From an uncultured Lacticaseibacillus sp. (GTDB lineage Bacteria; Bacillota; Bacilli; Lactobacillales; Lactobacillaceae): 64,000 bases of DNA. Shown here piece after piece: positions 1 to 8,799 of the stretch. Location of the stretch: positions 1 to 64,000 of the forward strand of contig CAKRNG010000004.1 in NCBI GenBank assembly GCA_934370925.1, given 5' to 3'. The translations under genes and the position numbers were made by a program. Under the pieces are notes generated by a model, which did no database searches, was not told the origin of the DNA, and was given only the letters and a program-made list of their open reading frames with translations. The number at the start of each line of letters is the position of its first letter. Positions within the stretch are counted from its first letter, which is position 1.

Positions 1-80
1 GGTGTCTTTTTTTGTTATAGAAAAAGGGCCTAGAATCCTTGATATCGATTATTATCAACACCAAAAATTTTAGACCCGAA

Positions 81-121
81 GAAACACGTGTGCCCATGTG
101 GGTGTGCGTGTTTCTTTTTTT
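81..121 (+). terminator. Rho-independent terminator of a gene upstream of the window
   Basis: A stem of about 16 pairs, opening GAAACACG and closing CGTGTTTC around the loop region CCCATGTGGG, is followed by a run of seven T. No coding region precedes it within the window, so it should end a rightward gene that lies before base 1. Bases 1-80 hold a weak inverted repeat (TTGATA near 39 and TATCAA near 53) and nothing else I can assign. Confidence 0.75.
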
Positions 122-197
122 ATAACGGGGCGCCGGGTCGTCCCGTTTCTGGTCGTGTCCCAAAGCGGCGTGCAACAATCTTTTGATGTAACGCCAA

Positions 198-231
198 TAA
201 AAAAAGCTCCCCGCCACGAGGGCAGAGAGCT
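198..231 (-). terminator. Terminator of the DUF3042 gene
   Basis: Read on the minus strand, AGCTC pairs with GAGCT across a GC-rich middle and is followed by seven T. It lies just past the stop codon of the leftward small membrane protein gene. Confidence 0.75.
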
Positions 232-243
232 GGTATACTACGG

Positions 244-423
244 TTAGGCTTGGTGAGCACCCAGAGACTTACGGATGGCCTTGCGCCGGTTTTCGTTGAT
301 CTCTTCAACCTTGCTTTCGACAGGGTCGATGTAGCTCTTCTTAAATGCAATCACGCTGGCAGCTGCCGTTGCGATGGTTGCGATTGTGCCAAGTGCAAAA
401 CCTGCAATAAATTTGTGTTTCAT
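244..423 (-). CDS. DUF3042 family small membrane protein
   Basis: A 59-residue protein, starting MKHKFIAGFALGTIATIATA, with one N-terminal membrane segment (about residues 4-24) followed by a charged tail rich in Glu, Arg and Lys (VESKVEEINENRRKAIRK). The pattern agrees with the DUF3042 family of lactobacilli, whose function is unknown. An upstream in-frame ATG would add 17 residues, but GGAGG (complement of 431-435) stands 7 bases before the ATG at 423, which decides the start. It is divergent from miaA. A TATAAT (complement of 463-468) is a likely -10 box. The assignment rests on recall of the family pattern only. Confidence 0.7.
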   Translation of the reverse strand: MKHKFIAGFALGTIATIATAAASVIAFKKSYIDPVESKVEEINENRRKAIRKSLGAHQA

Positions 424-547
424 GTGATGTCCTCCATTCTGGGTTGCGCTTTCTATAACTTGATTATAAAACATTTAGTGAGCAAACACGAGTATAAACA
501 GCAAACTGATTCATGATTCAATAAAAAAATTACGTAGGAGGTCGTTT

Positions 548-1474
548 ATGTCTACTAAGCCACAAATTATTATGGTGGGTGGTCCGACCGCGGTTGGAAA
601 AACAGCCTTAGCTATTCAGTTGGCGCAACAATTTGATGGGGTGATTGTGAACGCTGATGCCTTTCAGATTTATCGAGGCATGGATATTGGGACAGCCAAG
701 CCGACCCCGGAAGAGCAAGCACAGGCGCCGCACCGATTGATTGACATCTTAGCGCCAAATGAACACTTTTCTGTGGCTCAGTTTATTCAACGGGCGACTG
801 CCGAAATTGATGACATTCGTGCAATGGGCAAATTGCCTATTTTAGTTGGGGGTACGGGATTCTATCTGAACGCATTGCGGTTAGGATTGCCACTCGGAAC
901 GGAAGGCGCAAGTGCGGCGCGGGTGAAGTGGCAGGCATTTGCGGATGCGCAGGGCGAAGCGGCAGTTTGGCAAGAATTAGCGAACCGCGACCCAGCGGCA
1001 GCAGAAAAGATTCCGGCTGGAAATGTGCGCCGGGTGGTACGGGCGCTTGAGGTAATTGAACAAACTGGTCAACTTTTTTCAAACCAAACGCCACCAGAGC
1101 CGGCATTCGATGCGCTTGTCATTGGCTTGCGAACGGACCGCGATCAGCTATACGCACGCATTAATGCACGTGTGGACGCGATGCTGACGCAGGGGTTACT
1201 TGAGGAGGCACGCACGATTTATGATCAGGTTGGTCCTGACGCACAAGCAATGGCGGCAATTGGTTATAAGGAGTGGATTCCGTTCTTCGAGGGGCGTGCA
1301 AACGCTGAAGAAGCAATCGACTTGATTAAACGCAATTCCCGTCGTTACGCCAAGCGTCAGCTCACGTACTTTAAAAATCAGATGGCGCCAAACTGGTTCG
1401 ACCTAGTGGCAACACCAGCTTCGATTCATGATATCGATAAATTGGTATATGCGTGGATGGAAAATTCTAAATAA
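548..1474 (+). CDS. miaA: tRNA dimethylallyltransferase MiaA
   Basis: MiaA transfers the dimethylallyl group from DMAPP to the N6 of A37 in tRNAs that read codons starting with U, the first step of the ms2i6A modification. The 308-residue product has the P-loop GGPTAVGKTA at 11-20, the catalytic Asp in NADAFQIYRG (Asp37) and the GGTGFY motif near 100, all in the order expected; length is normal. AGGAGG at 536-541 lies 6 bases before the ATG. A terminator follows at 1521-1544, so it is transcribed apart from glnR. Placement of miaA before glnRA is common in Bacilli. Confidence 0.97.
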   Translation: MSTKPQIIMVGGPTAVGKTALAIQLAQQFDGVIVNADAFQIYRGMDIGTAKPTPEEQAQAPHRLIDILAPNEHFSVAQFIQRATAEIDDIRAMGKLPILVGGTGFYLNALRLGLPLGTEGASAARVKWQAFADAQGEAAVWQELANRDPAAAEKIPAGNVRRVVRALEVIEQTGQLFSNQTPPEPAFDALVIGLRTDRDQLYARINARVDAMLTQGLLEEARTIYDQVGPDAQAMAAIGYKEWIPFFEGRANAEEAIDLIKRNSRRYAKRQLTYFKNQMAPNWFDLVATPASIHDIDKLVYAWMENSK

Positions 1475-1520
1475 AACATTGTAATAAAAAGCATAAGAAT
1501 CGCTTAGACTGATGACGTTG

Positions 1521-1544
1521 AAACGCCGAACGTTCGGCGTTTTT
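1521..1544 (+). terminator. miaA terminator
   Basis: Perfect palindrome AAACGCCGAA-CGTTCGGCGTTT followed by T residues, 47 bases after the miaA stop codon. Confidence 0.85.
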
Positions 1545-1571
1545 AATTTGCTTTAAAAATTATTCGTTAAA

Positions 1572-1624
1572 TGTAAGATTATCTAACATCCACAGTTGAC
1601 CGTCTTTGGTATGCTTGCTATACT
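1572..1624 (+). promoter_or_regulatory. GlnR operator and glnRA promoter
   Basis: TGTAA-GATTATC-TAACA at 1572-1588 matches the GlnR/TnrA box TGTNA-N7-TNACA without a mismatch. Downstream stands a promoter: TTGACC (1596-1601), 17 bases, TATACT (1619-1624). The box therefore sits just upstream of the -35 box, fitting autorepression of glnRA by GlnR bound to feedback-inhibited glutamine synthetase when nitrogen is plentiful. The mechanism is known from Bacillus and streptococci; the site itself is read here. Confidence 0.85.
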
Positions 1625-1696
1625 TGCACCATCGTTTAGTTACAAAGTCATGTGACCAAATGGATGTTAAACACTGATGACGAAGGGGTGGAAGTC

Positions 1697-2050
1697 GTGG
1701 CTGAAGATGATTTATTACGGCGGCGTGCGGTGCTCCCAATCGGAACGGTGATGAACCTGACCACGTTGACGGCGCGCCAGATTCGCTACTTTGAAGAACA
1801 AGGGCTTGTGAAACCCATTCGGAATGCCGGCAACCACCGTATGTATTCGCTTAACGATGTGGATTCACTCATTGCCATTGTCAACGAACGGCGATCTGGG
1901 ATGAGTCTTGCGGACATCAAGCGTGTTCGCGAGCACCGGAAGCAGCATACGAGTGATGCGGCAGCGCGGCGAATGCTGCGTGAAGAACTGTTGAACCAGT
2001 CAACGTTCAACCAGTCAGGTCAGGCCCAATATCGTCAGGGTTTTCATTAA
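1697..2050 (+). CDS. glnR: MerR-type nitrogen regulator GlnR
   Basis: GlnR represses glnRA and other nitrogen genes together with glutamine-bound glutamine synthetase. The protein carries the MerR winged helix (IGTVMNLTTLTARQIRYFEE, then GLVKPIRNAGNHRMYS) and a short C-terminal tail, as GlnR does. The frame is open to GTG 1652, but that site has no ribosome binding site. GTG 1697 has AAGGGG 8 bases upstream and gives MAEDDLLRRRAVLPIG, which aligns with GlnR N-termini; I chose it (117 residues). It is followed by glnA after 73 bases. Confidence 0.9.
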   Translation: MAEDDLLRRRAVLPIGTVMNLTTLTARQIRYFEEQGLVKPIRNAGNHRMYSLNDVDSLIAIVNERRSGMSLADIKRVREHRKQHTSDAAARRMLREELLNQSTFNQSGQAQYRQGFH

Positions 2051-2123
2051 TAATGGCACACGCTGCATGATGGTTGGTAATTAGTTAAAATAGTCGGACA
2101 ATGTCCAAAAAGGGGATACACAA

Positions 2124-3464
2124 ATGGCTCGCAAAGTGTTCACGGCTGATGAAATTCGGCAAAGCGTTCAGGAAGAAAATGTTCAGTTCTTACGGTTAAT
2201 GTTCACGGATATTAACGGCATGATTAAGAACGTTGAGGTGCCAGTCTCCCAGCTTGAGAAGGTCTTGAGCAACAAGGTGACGATGGACGGGTCCAGTATT
2301 GACGGTTTCGTCCGGATTGAAGAAAGTGACATGTTGCTTTACCCAGATTTGTCCACCTACTTGATTTTCCCATGGGGGAACGAACACGGGCGCGTTGCCC
2401 GTCTCATCTGTTCCGTACACCGTCCAGATGGCGAACCGTTTGCCGGTGATCCCCGGAACAACTTGATTCGGGTGATTGATGAAATGAAGCAGGAAGGTTT
2501 CACTAGCTTCAACATTGGACCTGAACCAGAATTCTTCCTCTTCAAGTTGGATGAGAACGGGCAGCCAACGACCAAGTTGAATGATAAGGGATCTTACTTT
2601 GACTTTGCCCCACTCGACCTGGGTGAAAACTGCCGGCGTGATATTGTGCTGGAACTTGAAAAAATGGGCTTTGAAGTTGAAGCTTCTCACCATGAAGTGG
2701 CCCCTGGTCAGCACGAAATTGACTTTAAGTATGCGGATGCACTTGAAGCAGCGGACAACATCCAGACGTTCAAGCTGGTTGTTAAGACGATTGCCCGCAA
2801 GCATGGGTTGTACGCAACCTTCATGCCAAAACCACTGCACGGCATTAACGGGAGTGGGATGCACATCAACATGTCGCTCTTCAATAGCGAGGGGAATGCA
2901 TTCTTTGACGCGAATGGTGACGAACAGCTTTCCGATACGGCCATGCACTTCTTGGCGGGATTGCTTGACCATGCACGTGCACTGACTGCCATCAATAACC
3001 CAATCGTGAACTCCTACAAGCGGCTCGTGCCTGGTTTTGAAGCACCAGTTTACATTGCTTGGTCTGGTCACAACCGGTCGCCACTCGTCCGTGTGCCATC
3101 CGCGCGTGGTGTCTCCACGCGTTTGGAACTGCGGAGTGTGGATCCTGCCGCAAACCCATACCTGGCGATTGCATCCATTTTGGAATCCGGTCTTGATGGG
3201 ATTGACGAAAAGTTGCAGCCGGAAGAAGCGGTTGACCGTAACATCTACCGGATGCGCCCAAGCGAACGGAAGGCGAACCACATTCAGGATCTGCCAAGTA
3301 CGTTGCACAACGCACTCAAGGCACTCGAAGACGATGAAGTCGTGCAGAACGCACTGGGCGACCACCTCTACCAGAGTTTCATGGATTCCAAGAGCATGGA
3401 ATGGATGGCTTACCGGCAGCAGGTTGGGGATTGGGAACGCGATCAGTACCTGGAACTTTACTAA
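2124..3464 (+). CDS. glnA: Glutamine synthetase, type I-alpha
   Basis: Condenses glutamate and ammonia with ATP to glutamine. The 446-residue length and lack of the extra segment of I-beta enzymes mark the alpha subtype, which is controlled by feedback inhibition and GlnR rather than adenylylation. Active-site signatures are all present: [57 protein letters not shown] and SPLVRVP. AAGGGGA lies 8 bases before the ATG. It forms an operon with glnR and ends at a strong hairpin (3511-3563). Codon use is strongly biased to major codons, as expected for a highly expressed gene. Confidence 0.98.
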   Translation: MARKVFTADEIRQSVQEENVQFLRLMFTDINGMIKNVEVPVSQLEKVLSNKVTMDGSSIDGFVRIEESDMLLYPDLSTYLIFPWGNEHGRVARLICSVHRPDGEPFAGDPRNNLIRVIDEMKQEGFTSFNIGPEPEFFLFKLDENGQPTTKLNDKGSYFDFAPLDLGENCRRDIVLELEKMGFEVEASHHEVAPGQHEIDFKYADALEAADNIQTFKLVVKTIARKHGLYATFMPKPLHGINGSGMHINMSLFNSEGNAFFDANGDEQLSDTAMHFLAGLLDHARALTAINNPIVNSYKRLVPGFEAPVYIAWSGHNRSPLVRVPSARGVSTRLELRSVDPAANPYLAIASILESGLDGIDEKLQPEEAVDRNIYRMRPSERKANHIQDLPSTLHNALKALEDDEVVQNALGDHLYQSFMDSKSMEWMAYRQQVGDWERDQYLELY

Positions 3465-3510
3465 GATTCGCGTGACTGACGACCGTTTAATTAAAGATTA
3501 TATTCAATAA

Positions 3511-3563
3511 AATACAGGCGTCGTGAAGAATTTCGAAGTTGGAATTTTCACGGCGCCTGTATT
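3511..3563. terminator. Long hairpin after glnA
   Basis: AATACAGGCG pairs with CGCCTGTATT and the stem continues to an apical part AATTTC-GAAGTTG-GAATT, about 22 pairs in all. T-run is weak (ATTGTTT). The apex resembles that of other long hairpins in the window (see findings). The rest of 3564-3685 holds no gene that I can see. Confidence 0.65.
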
Positions 3564-3725
3564 GTTTATCGAGATTTGCATGTTTCTTTAGGCAGTCGCT
3601 AATGAAAAAGTTAAGATTATCACTTGATTACCTAATAGAAGGGCGAAGACGTGCATCGGTTCCCCTAACTAACGGATGAGCATGATATACTAAGAAACAG
3701 AAAGCAATAGTTAAGGGGCGAGAAT

Positions 3726-4772
3726 ATGAGTTTGAAACGCCGAGTTCTACCGAAGCATCCCGTGGGTCATTTTGTTGCCATTTCAATACTGGGGCTGATG
3801 CTCGTATTGGGTGCTTACGCGTTCCGTGTCTATAGTGATGCGCGGACTGCGATTGGCGGGACGTTTGAACAGTTGTCTGGACGGAACGCGACGGCGAAGA
3901 TTAAGGATGAGAAGCCAATTTCTTTCCTCTTACTAGGAACGGATACGGGGGCACTTGGTCGAACCGAGAAGGGGAACGCCGACACGATTATCGTTGTCAC
4001 AATTAACCCGAAGACGAAAAAGACGACGATGGTTAGCATTCCGCGTGACACCTTGGCCAATATTCAGGATGGGTCAACGCGTAATCTGCGGAAGATTAAT
4101 TCCTCATATTTGATTGGTGGTTCCACAACGGCGGTCAAAACAGTCGAGGATTTATTAGCAATTCCGATTGATTATTACGTGACCGTCAACATGGCCGGGT
4201 TAGCGGACATCGTGGACGCGGTCGGTGGCATTGATGTGACGGTGCCATTTTCTTGGGATGATCGTGCAAACGGAACGGGCGTCTTTACGAAGGGCCCGGC
4301 GCACCTGAATGGGAAACGTGCCCTCCAGTTTGCCCGGATGCGTCACGAAGATCCTGAAGGGGATTACGGACGGCAAAAGCGCCAGCAGACGGTGATTAAG
4401 GCCATCATGAAGAAGGTGCTAAGTGCGAATACGTTGAGTAACTACAAGACATTACTCAACACACTGAAGGGTAACCTGCAGATGAATCTGACGTTTGACG
4501 ATCTGATGGGAATTGGGACGAACAGTGATTACGTCGCGGCGCTCAAGAACGTGAAGCGCGACAATCTGAAGGGGACGGGTGCTTATATCAATAGTGCCAG
4601 TTACCAGGTGACGAAGACCAGCGAATTACAGCGGGTGAGCGACTTGATTCGCAAGCAGTTGGGTAAATCGACGAAGAACGTTGATAACGCGGTCACCCAC
4701 CAGAACGACTTGAACACGACGTTCGATTGGTCGTCAGGCTGGAATCCGACCTATACAATTTATAGCTATTAA
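3726..4772 (+). CDS. LytR-CpsA-Psr family cell wall ligase
   Basis: LCP enzymes attach teichoic acids or capsule polymers from undecaprenyl diphosphate to peptidoglycan on the outer face of the membrane. The 348-residue protein has a short cytoplasmic start, one membrane segment (about 15-36), and the LCP domain from about 62, with PISFLLLGTDTG, NADTIIVVTINPKTKK, VSIPRDT and later FARMRHEDPEGDYGRQKRQQ, which hold the conserved Asp and Arg residues for pyrophosphate and metal. AAGGGG precedes the ATG by 8 bases; TATACT at 3686-3691 may be the -10 box. A Ser/Thr/Asn-rich tail ends the protein. The exact polymer cannot be told. Confidence 0.92.
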   Translation: MSLKRRVLPKHPVGHFVAISILGLMLVLGAYAFRVYSDARTAIGGTFEQLSGRNATAKIKDEKPISFLLLGTDTGALGRTEKGNADTIIVVTINPKTKKTTMVSIPRDTLANIQDGSTRNLRKINSSYLIGGSTTAVKTVEDLLAIPIDYYVTVNMAGLADIVDAVGGIDVTVPFSWDDRANGTGVFTKGPAHLNGKRALQFARMRHEDPEGDYGRQKRQQTVIKAIMKKVLSANTLSNYKTLLNTLKGNLQMNLTFDDLMGIGTNSDYVAALKNVKRDNLKGTGAYINSASYQVTKTSELQRVSDLIRKQLGKSTKNVDNAVTHQNDLNTTFDWSSGWNPTYTIYSY

Positions 4773-4788
4773 TCACTCGCGCGGTCTT

Positions 4789-4825
4789 GTGCAAATGTCT
4801 ATTTAACGGCATTTGCACTTTTTTG
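4789..4825 (+). terminator. Terminator of the LCP gene
   Basis: GTGCAAATG (4789-4797) pairs with CATTTGCAC (4810-4818), followed by six T. Confidence 0.85.
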
Positions 4826-4859
4826 TTTTTGTTGGCAAATGTGCCGTTTTGATGGGGGT

Positions 4860-4968
4860 GCGCCAGAAGACTGTCCCCTCACATACAAGGCAGGCCCGAC
4901 AGAAATCCTAAGTTCGGGATTTCCGCCGGGCCTGCCTTGTATACCGGGGCCAAACCGTCTTCTGGCGC
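4860..4968. repeat. A-family long hairpin, copy A1
   Basis: A 109 bp imperfect inverted repeat. Outer arms GCGCCAGAAGAC / GTCTTCTGGCGC, middle arms ATACAAGGCAGGCCCG / CGGGCCTGCCTTGTAT, apex GAAATCC-TAAGTTC-GGGATTTC. The two halves differ by a fixed unpaired zone (TGTCCCCTCAC against CCGGGGCCAAACC) that recurs in the other copies. It lies behind the LCP terminator; relative to copies A2, A4 and A7 it is inverted. The rest of the 4773-5095 gap shows only the next gene's ribosome binding site. Confidence 0.9.
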
Positions 4969-5095
4969 AGCCTCCGAAGGATTTCAGCAACCTTTGCCGT
5001 TTGCTTAAAAAAAGATAGTTATTTGCCATTTTCTAACGGTCGTTTGCGTTGTATGATGAAGCCATCATTTATTATTTGGTTAGGTGGCGCTAAAG

Positions 5096-5848
5096 ATGAA
5101 AAAACGGGTTGGCATTATCGTGGGGTTGTTAGTCGCAATGGTGATTGCAGGTGGATTAGGCGTTGGGTTCGGTGCCTATCAGCAACATCATCGGGCAACA
5201 GTACGGCAAGAACAAAAAGTCAAAGCGGCTCAGAAAGCTGCGGCAGTGCGCAAGGCCAAGCGGATAAAGGCGCAACGAGCGGCGGCCTTGGATAAAAAAC
5301 GACGAGCCGCGGATTCGGTGTATGGAACATACGCGAAAAATGGCCTCACATATGCGGCCAAGAAGCAGGACGAGCAGAAGAAGGTCACCTTTATCGGGGA
5401 TTCCGTGATGCTGGGAAGTAAACCGCGATTGCAGAAATTGTTTCCCAAGGCAGTGGTTGACGCGGCTGTTTCACGTCAGGTGTGGGATGCAACGGATTTG
5501 ATTGCGAAGCACAAAGCAGATGGAACGTTGGCGGATACGGTGGTTATCGGACTGGGGACGAATTGCACCTTTTCAACAACAATGCTGGCAAAGGTCATGA
5601 CGAGTCTAGGCTCGAGACAGGTTTACTGGATTAATGTGCACGTCCCGAACGATTGGCAGGATGATCTGAATGACATGTTGAGCAAGGCAACGCGTAAATA
5701 TGATAATTTGACGATTATTGACTGGCAGGGGCTATGCCAGGATTCACCGCAGTGGTTTGGCCCGGATAAAACCCATCCAAACACGGTGGGCCAGCCGTAC
5801 TACGCAGCGCTGGTGGCGCAACGGGTCGGGCAAAATAAGAATCAATGA
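5096..5848 (+). CDS. Secreted SGNH-type esterase/acyltransferase, stand-alone
   Basis: The 250-residue product begins MKKRVGIIVGLL with one membrane anchor (about 5-27), then a 50-residue Ala/Lys/Arg-rich linker, then an SGNH hydrolase domain: FIGDSVMLG (nucleophile Ser in GDS), GLGTNC (block III Asn) and DKTHPNTVG (Asp-x-x-His). This resembles the extracellular domain of OatA-type peptidoglycan O-acetyltransferases, but the multi-span acyltransferase part is missing. GTG 5084 is also in frame, but AGGTGG at 5082-5087 stands 8 bases before ATG 5096. Its place after an LCP ligase suggests a wall-polymer role; the substrate is unknown. Confidence 0.8.
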   Translation: MKKRVGIIVGLLVAMVIAGGLGVGFGAYQQHHRATVRQEQKVKAAQKAAAVRKAKRIKAQRAAALDKKRRAADSVYGTYAKNGLTYAAKKQDEQKKVTFIGDSVMLGSKPRLQKLFPKAVVDAAVSRQVWDATDLIAKHKADGTLADTVVIGLGTNCTFSTTMLAKVMTSLGSRQVYWINVHVPNDWQDDLNDMLSKATRKYDNLTIIDWQGLCQDSPQWFGPDKTHPNTVGQPYYAALVAQRVGQNKNQ

Positions 5849-5904
5849 CAATAAAAAGGCGCCGATAGAATCCTAATTGGAATTCTGTCGGCGCTTCTTT
5901 ATTG
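5849..5904. terminator. Convergent hairpin between the SGNH gene and pepX
   Basis: CAATAAA-GGCGCCGA and TCGGCGC-TTTATTG pair around the apex TAGAATCC-TAATT-GGAATTC. T-rich on one side and A-rich on the other, so it can act in both directions between the convergent genes. Confidence 0.75.
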
Positions 5905-5965
5905 TCGCGGGAGGTGCAATTAATGGAGTGGTAGATTCTGCTACTTTAGAATAAAACCAAGCGAC

Positions 5966-8320
5966 TTAGTTTTGACGAATCGGCAACGTCAACTGGCTTT
6001 CATCAAGGTTAACGGTATAGGTTACTTCTCGGGTTGGGCGAATCGTCTGTGCCTGATCAGCACCGTGAACAATCAAGGCAAGCTGACGGCCGGCTGGTAA
6101 ATGATAACGCGTTGGCTGAAGGTCAAGTTCAAGGGTGATGGCTTGACCGGGTGCCGTCACGATACTTTCTGCGGGGCTAAGTGGGTTTTGCGTGTTCGCG
6201 TGTGCAAATGTCATGAGCTTCGCAGCGGAGGTCTTTTCAGCCACTTTGAATTCCATAATGTTGGCGCTCTTGAAGTCAAAACCGAGGGGATAGGCCGATG
6301 CGTCCACCACGCTCGCCGTTGGGTTGAAGCGCTTGGCATCCCCCAAATCAACGAGACGGACGCTCACGATGGCTGACGGTGCATCAATTGCGAGTGTCAG
6401 TTTGAGGTGTGGGGTTCCTTCAACAACCAAGTCTGCGTCACGGGTTGTTAATGGCAACACCACGCGTGAGTCCCCATAGAATGAATCGGGTTGAATAATA
6501 TTGTGCTCGAACCCATCACTTGTATCCGCGTGGGCTTTAAATGTTGCCGTGCTGTGGTCGGTAAATTGCGTCGTGCCAGTACCCAAAGAAATGGTTTCGG
6601 TTGCGATGCCATCCCCCGTTCCGAAATCGTGTTCAGTGACCCACGTTTCGGGCGTGACGTTATCCTGGATGGTGACGTCTGGCAACTGATTGACCGCATC
6701 GTTCTCAATTCCCAGTAACTTATTCGTCAGCCAAAGATTCATCTGGTCGGTGAAATCAAGTGAGCGGATATTGTTCAAGTAGACGTGCTGCCCTTGATGT
6801 AAGTACAATTTGTGGTGAATAGGTAAATTTGCGACGGCTTTATGGAATTCGATGACGTTTTTTGGCTTCACGTTCCAATCGTTTAGACCGTGAACGCTGA
6901 TGATATCACACTTGATGTTGTGCGCGTTATTTCTGTAATTACGTGCATCCCAAAATGGGGTGTAATCGCCAAACGTCCGGTCTTGATCATGCGCGAGGTC
7001 ACGCAGTCGCTGTTGCCAGGCTGCATCAACCTTATTTGCGTCTCCAGCGGCCTTTAAGCGGGAATAAGTGTCCACGGCAAGAACGTCAGCATCTTCCCCC
7101 TGAAAGCCACCAGGGGCCACGACAAGCCCGTTTTCACGGTAGTAATCATACCAACTAGAGATTGCGGCTTCAGAAATCGCCGTTTTGAGTGCAGGCGTAC
7201 CACTCGTTGCTGCAGCAATCGCCAGTGTCCCCAGATAGGATTTCCCCGTCATAGCGACGCGACCATTGCACCACCAAGCCTTAATTTCGGTGGTACCGGT
7301 GCGGGTCGTAAACGCGCGGCGTGTGCCACCTAGCCATTCGATGACGGCAACGGCACTGTCCGTTTCGTCTGTGTCCCCGGTGCTTCGTAGGCCATCAGAA
7401 TCACGTGTTCCGACACCCGCCGAATAAACCGTGGCAAATCCACGGGCAAGGAAGTAATCATTGAGGGAGTAAATGCCATTTTCATCGGCATAAACAGCTG
7501 CCTTTGTGGTGGTCTCCGTGACATCACGGTGTGGTAAATTGACGGCTGTTTTCGGAGCAGCTTTCGGTTGCGTGCGTGCGGGTTTCACTGCCAGTTCTGG
7601 CTCTGGCGTGTGCGTGACCGCCGTAACATCGTTGGTTCCGTGGAAATAAGGGTTGGCCGTAAATAAGGCGGGAATCTTAAGCCCGTGGTTCGTTTCGGCG
7701 GGGCGGAAAATGGTGGCCTCGAGCATATCCCGTCTACCATCACCGTCCGTGTCTAAATCGGATTCAATCCAAATACTTTCGCGCACAACCGTATGGGTAT
7801 CGAAGGTTGGCAGCGTCTTCCCGTTGAAGATTACAAAATCGCCCGTCAAATGCTGCAAAAATCCACGTGTTGCGAGGGCATCAATTAGTGTCACAAGGTG
7901 TTTGGTTCGTGTGTTTAACAGCAGATAAATAGCCGCGTTGAATGCTAGTTGTGAGTCGATTGCGTTCTGAATACGGGGTAAGTCCGTTTCATCCATGAAG
8001 TCAGTTGCGTGACCGTAGTGGAAGTCGATGCCCGCTTCGAAGCCAAGGTATTGTAACGCAATCGTGTAGAACGTTTCGTCATCAATTTCTGCGGGTGACT
8101 GTTGCAGATATTGGGCAACGTCTTGCGTCTTGGAAGCAGCACGAGTGGCGAGTGCAATCTGTTTTGCTTCTTGCGTCTGCGCTTGTGCCTCAAAGTCGCC
8201 GAAAACTTGCATGGCGAGGTCAGCTAGTGAGGTCGCTTGTGTGGGCAAGCCGATTGATTCAAGTTCAGATAATTGTGTTTGTTGATTAGGCGTTAATCGT
8301 GCATATTGATGAAGGTGCAT
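5966..8320 (-). CDS. pepX: X-prolyl dipeptidyl aminopeptidase PepX
   Basis: PepX (family S15) removes X-Pro dipeptides from the N-terminus of peptides in the cytoplasm, a key step in use of casein and other Pro-rich peptides by lactic acid bacteria. The 784 residues match family length. The catalytic Ser is in MTGKSYLG (Ser361), the Asp in HGLNDWNV (Asp481) and the His in HQGQHVYL (His512); the spacing agrees with the known lactococcal enzyme. An N-terminal helical domain (1-150), the alpha/beta hydrolase core and a C-terminal jelly-roll domain follow in order. AAGAGGA lies just before the ATG. It has its own promoter. Confidence 0.96.
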   Translation of the reverse strand: MHLHQYARLTPNQQTQLSELESIGLPTQATSLADLAMQVFGDFEAQAQTQEAKQIALATRAASKTQDVAQYLQQSPAEIDDETFYTIALQYLGFEAGIDFHYGHATDFMDETDLPRIQNAIDSQLAFNAAIYLLLNTRTKHLVTLIDALATRGFLQHLTGDFVIFNGKTLPTFDTHTVVRESIWIESDLDTDGDGRRDMLEATIFRPAETNHGLKIPALFTANPYFHGTNDVTAVTHTPEPELAVKPARTQPKAAPKTAVNLPHRDVTETTTKAAVYADENGIYSLNDYFLARGFATVYSAGVGTRDSDGLRSTGDTDETDSAVAVIEWLGGTRRAFTTRTGTTEIKAWWCNGRVAMTGKSYLGTLAIAAATSGTPALKTAISEAAISSWYDYYRENGLVVAPGGFQGEDADVLAVDTYSRLKAAGDANKVDAAWQQRLRDLAHDQDRTFGDYTPFWDARNYRNNAHNIKCDIISVHGLNDWNVKPKNVIEFHKAVANLPIHHKLYLHQGQHVYLNNIRSLDFTDQMNLWLTNKLLGIENDAVNQLPDVTIQDNVTPETWVTEHDFGTGDGIATETISLGTGTTQFTDHSTATFKAHADTSDGFEHNIIQPDSFYGDSRVVLPLTTRDADLVVEGTPHLKLTLAIDAPSAIVSVRLVDLGDAKRFNPTASVVDASAYPLGFDFKSANIMEFKVAEKTSAAKLMTFAHANTQNPLSPAESIVTAPGQAITLELDLQPTRYHLPAGRQLALIVHGADQAQTIRPTREVTYTVNLDESQLTLPIRQN

Positions 8321-8358
8321 AGGAATCCTCTTCTCGTTTTTTAATCACTGATAGTCTT

Positions 8359-8387
8359 AGTTTATGCCGGATGTATGCGTTCGACAA
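8359..8387 (-). promoter_or_regulatory. pepX promoter
   Basis: On the minus strand: TTGTCG (complement of 8382-8387), 17 bases, TAAACT (complement of 8359-8364), 39 bases before the start codon. No operator that I recognise. Confidence 0.6.
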
Positions 8388-8498
8388 GATATTTACGTGA
8401 ATAAAAATTAAAAAGGGGACAAAAAATGCCATCTATATTTAAAACTAATGGGGATGGGTGTAAAGAAGGGGAGAATAAAAATATTTTAACGGTTTCAA

Positions 8499-8528
8499 TT
8501 GACAACATCCCCATTTATTCCATATACT
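8499..8528 (+). promoter_or_regulatory. Promoter of tRNA-Arg
   Basis: TTGACA (8499-8504), 18 bases, TATACT (8523-8528), placing transcription start a few bases before the tRNA. Confidence 0.85.
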
Positions 8529-8539
8529 AGACTGCGTTT

Positions 8540-8613
8540 GCGACAGTAGCTCAGCTGGATAGAGCAATGGTCTTCTAAACCATTTGTCGCGGGTTCAAGC
8601 CCCGCCTGTCGCA
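8540..8613 (+). tRNA. tRNA-Arg (anticodon UCU)
   Basis: Full cloverleaf: acceptor GCGACAG / CTGTCGC, D arm GCTC-AGCTGGATA-GAGC, anticodon arm ATGGT-CTTCTAA-ACCAT with anticodon TCT, variable loop TTGTC, T arm GCGGG-TTCAAGC-CCCGC, discriminator A. The CCA end is not encoded. It is a lone tRNA gene with its own consensus promoter and terminator, and reads AGA and AGG codons, which look rare in the neighbouring genes. Confidence 0.97.
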
Positions 8614-8642
8614 TTGTAATGGGATTTAGCGAAAACGAGTAA

Positions 8643-8676
8643 AACAAAACCGCCGGAAGTTCTGGCGGTTTTGTTG
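8643..8676 (+). terminator. tRNA-Arg terminator
   Basis: AACAAAACCGCC (8643-8654) pairs perfectly with GGCGGTTTTGTT (8664-8675). Confidence 0.85.
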
Positions 8677-8758
8677 TCTCATCGGTTATGCATCACCTTT
8701 ATTTCCGTGTAACATCGTGACCGTTGCGCCTGCCATTTACTTACTTAAAGAAAATAAG

Positions 8759-8788
8759 TTGACAGTGAAACGTGCTTTGGGCTACACT
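8759..8788 (+). promoter_or_regulatory. proBA promoter
   Basis: TTGACA (8759-8764), 18 bases, TACACT (8783-8788). Transcription would start near 8795, directly before the T-box leader. Confidence 0.8.
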
Positions 8789-8799
8789 AGTGCCATTCA

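Noticed and set aside
1636..1660. A second GlnR-like site (TTACAAAGTCATGTGA) near the glnR start
   Set aside because: Half sites are in the wrong order and spacing for TGTNA-N7-TNACA.
2196..3365. A 389-codon minus-strand frame opposite glnA
   Set aside because: It is the antisense shadow of a highly biased glnA coding region; product is rich in Val, His and Trp with no domain and no start signal.
3465..3510. A 157-codon plus-strand frame overlapping the 3' end of glnA
   Set aside because: Out-of-frame shadow of glnA extending a few codons past its stop; no ribosome binding site.
4860..4968. A-family hairpins as an IS end or CRISPR-like repeat
   Set aside because: Copies are dispersed single hairpins, not regularly spaced, with no spacers, cas genes or transposase.
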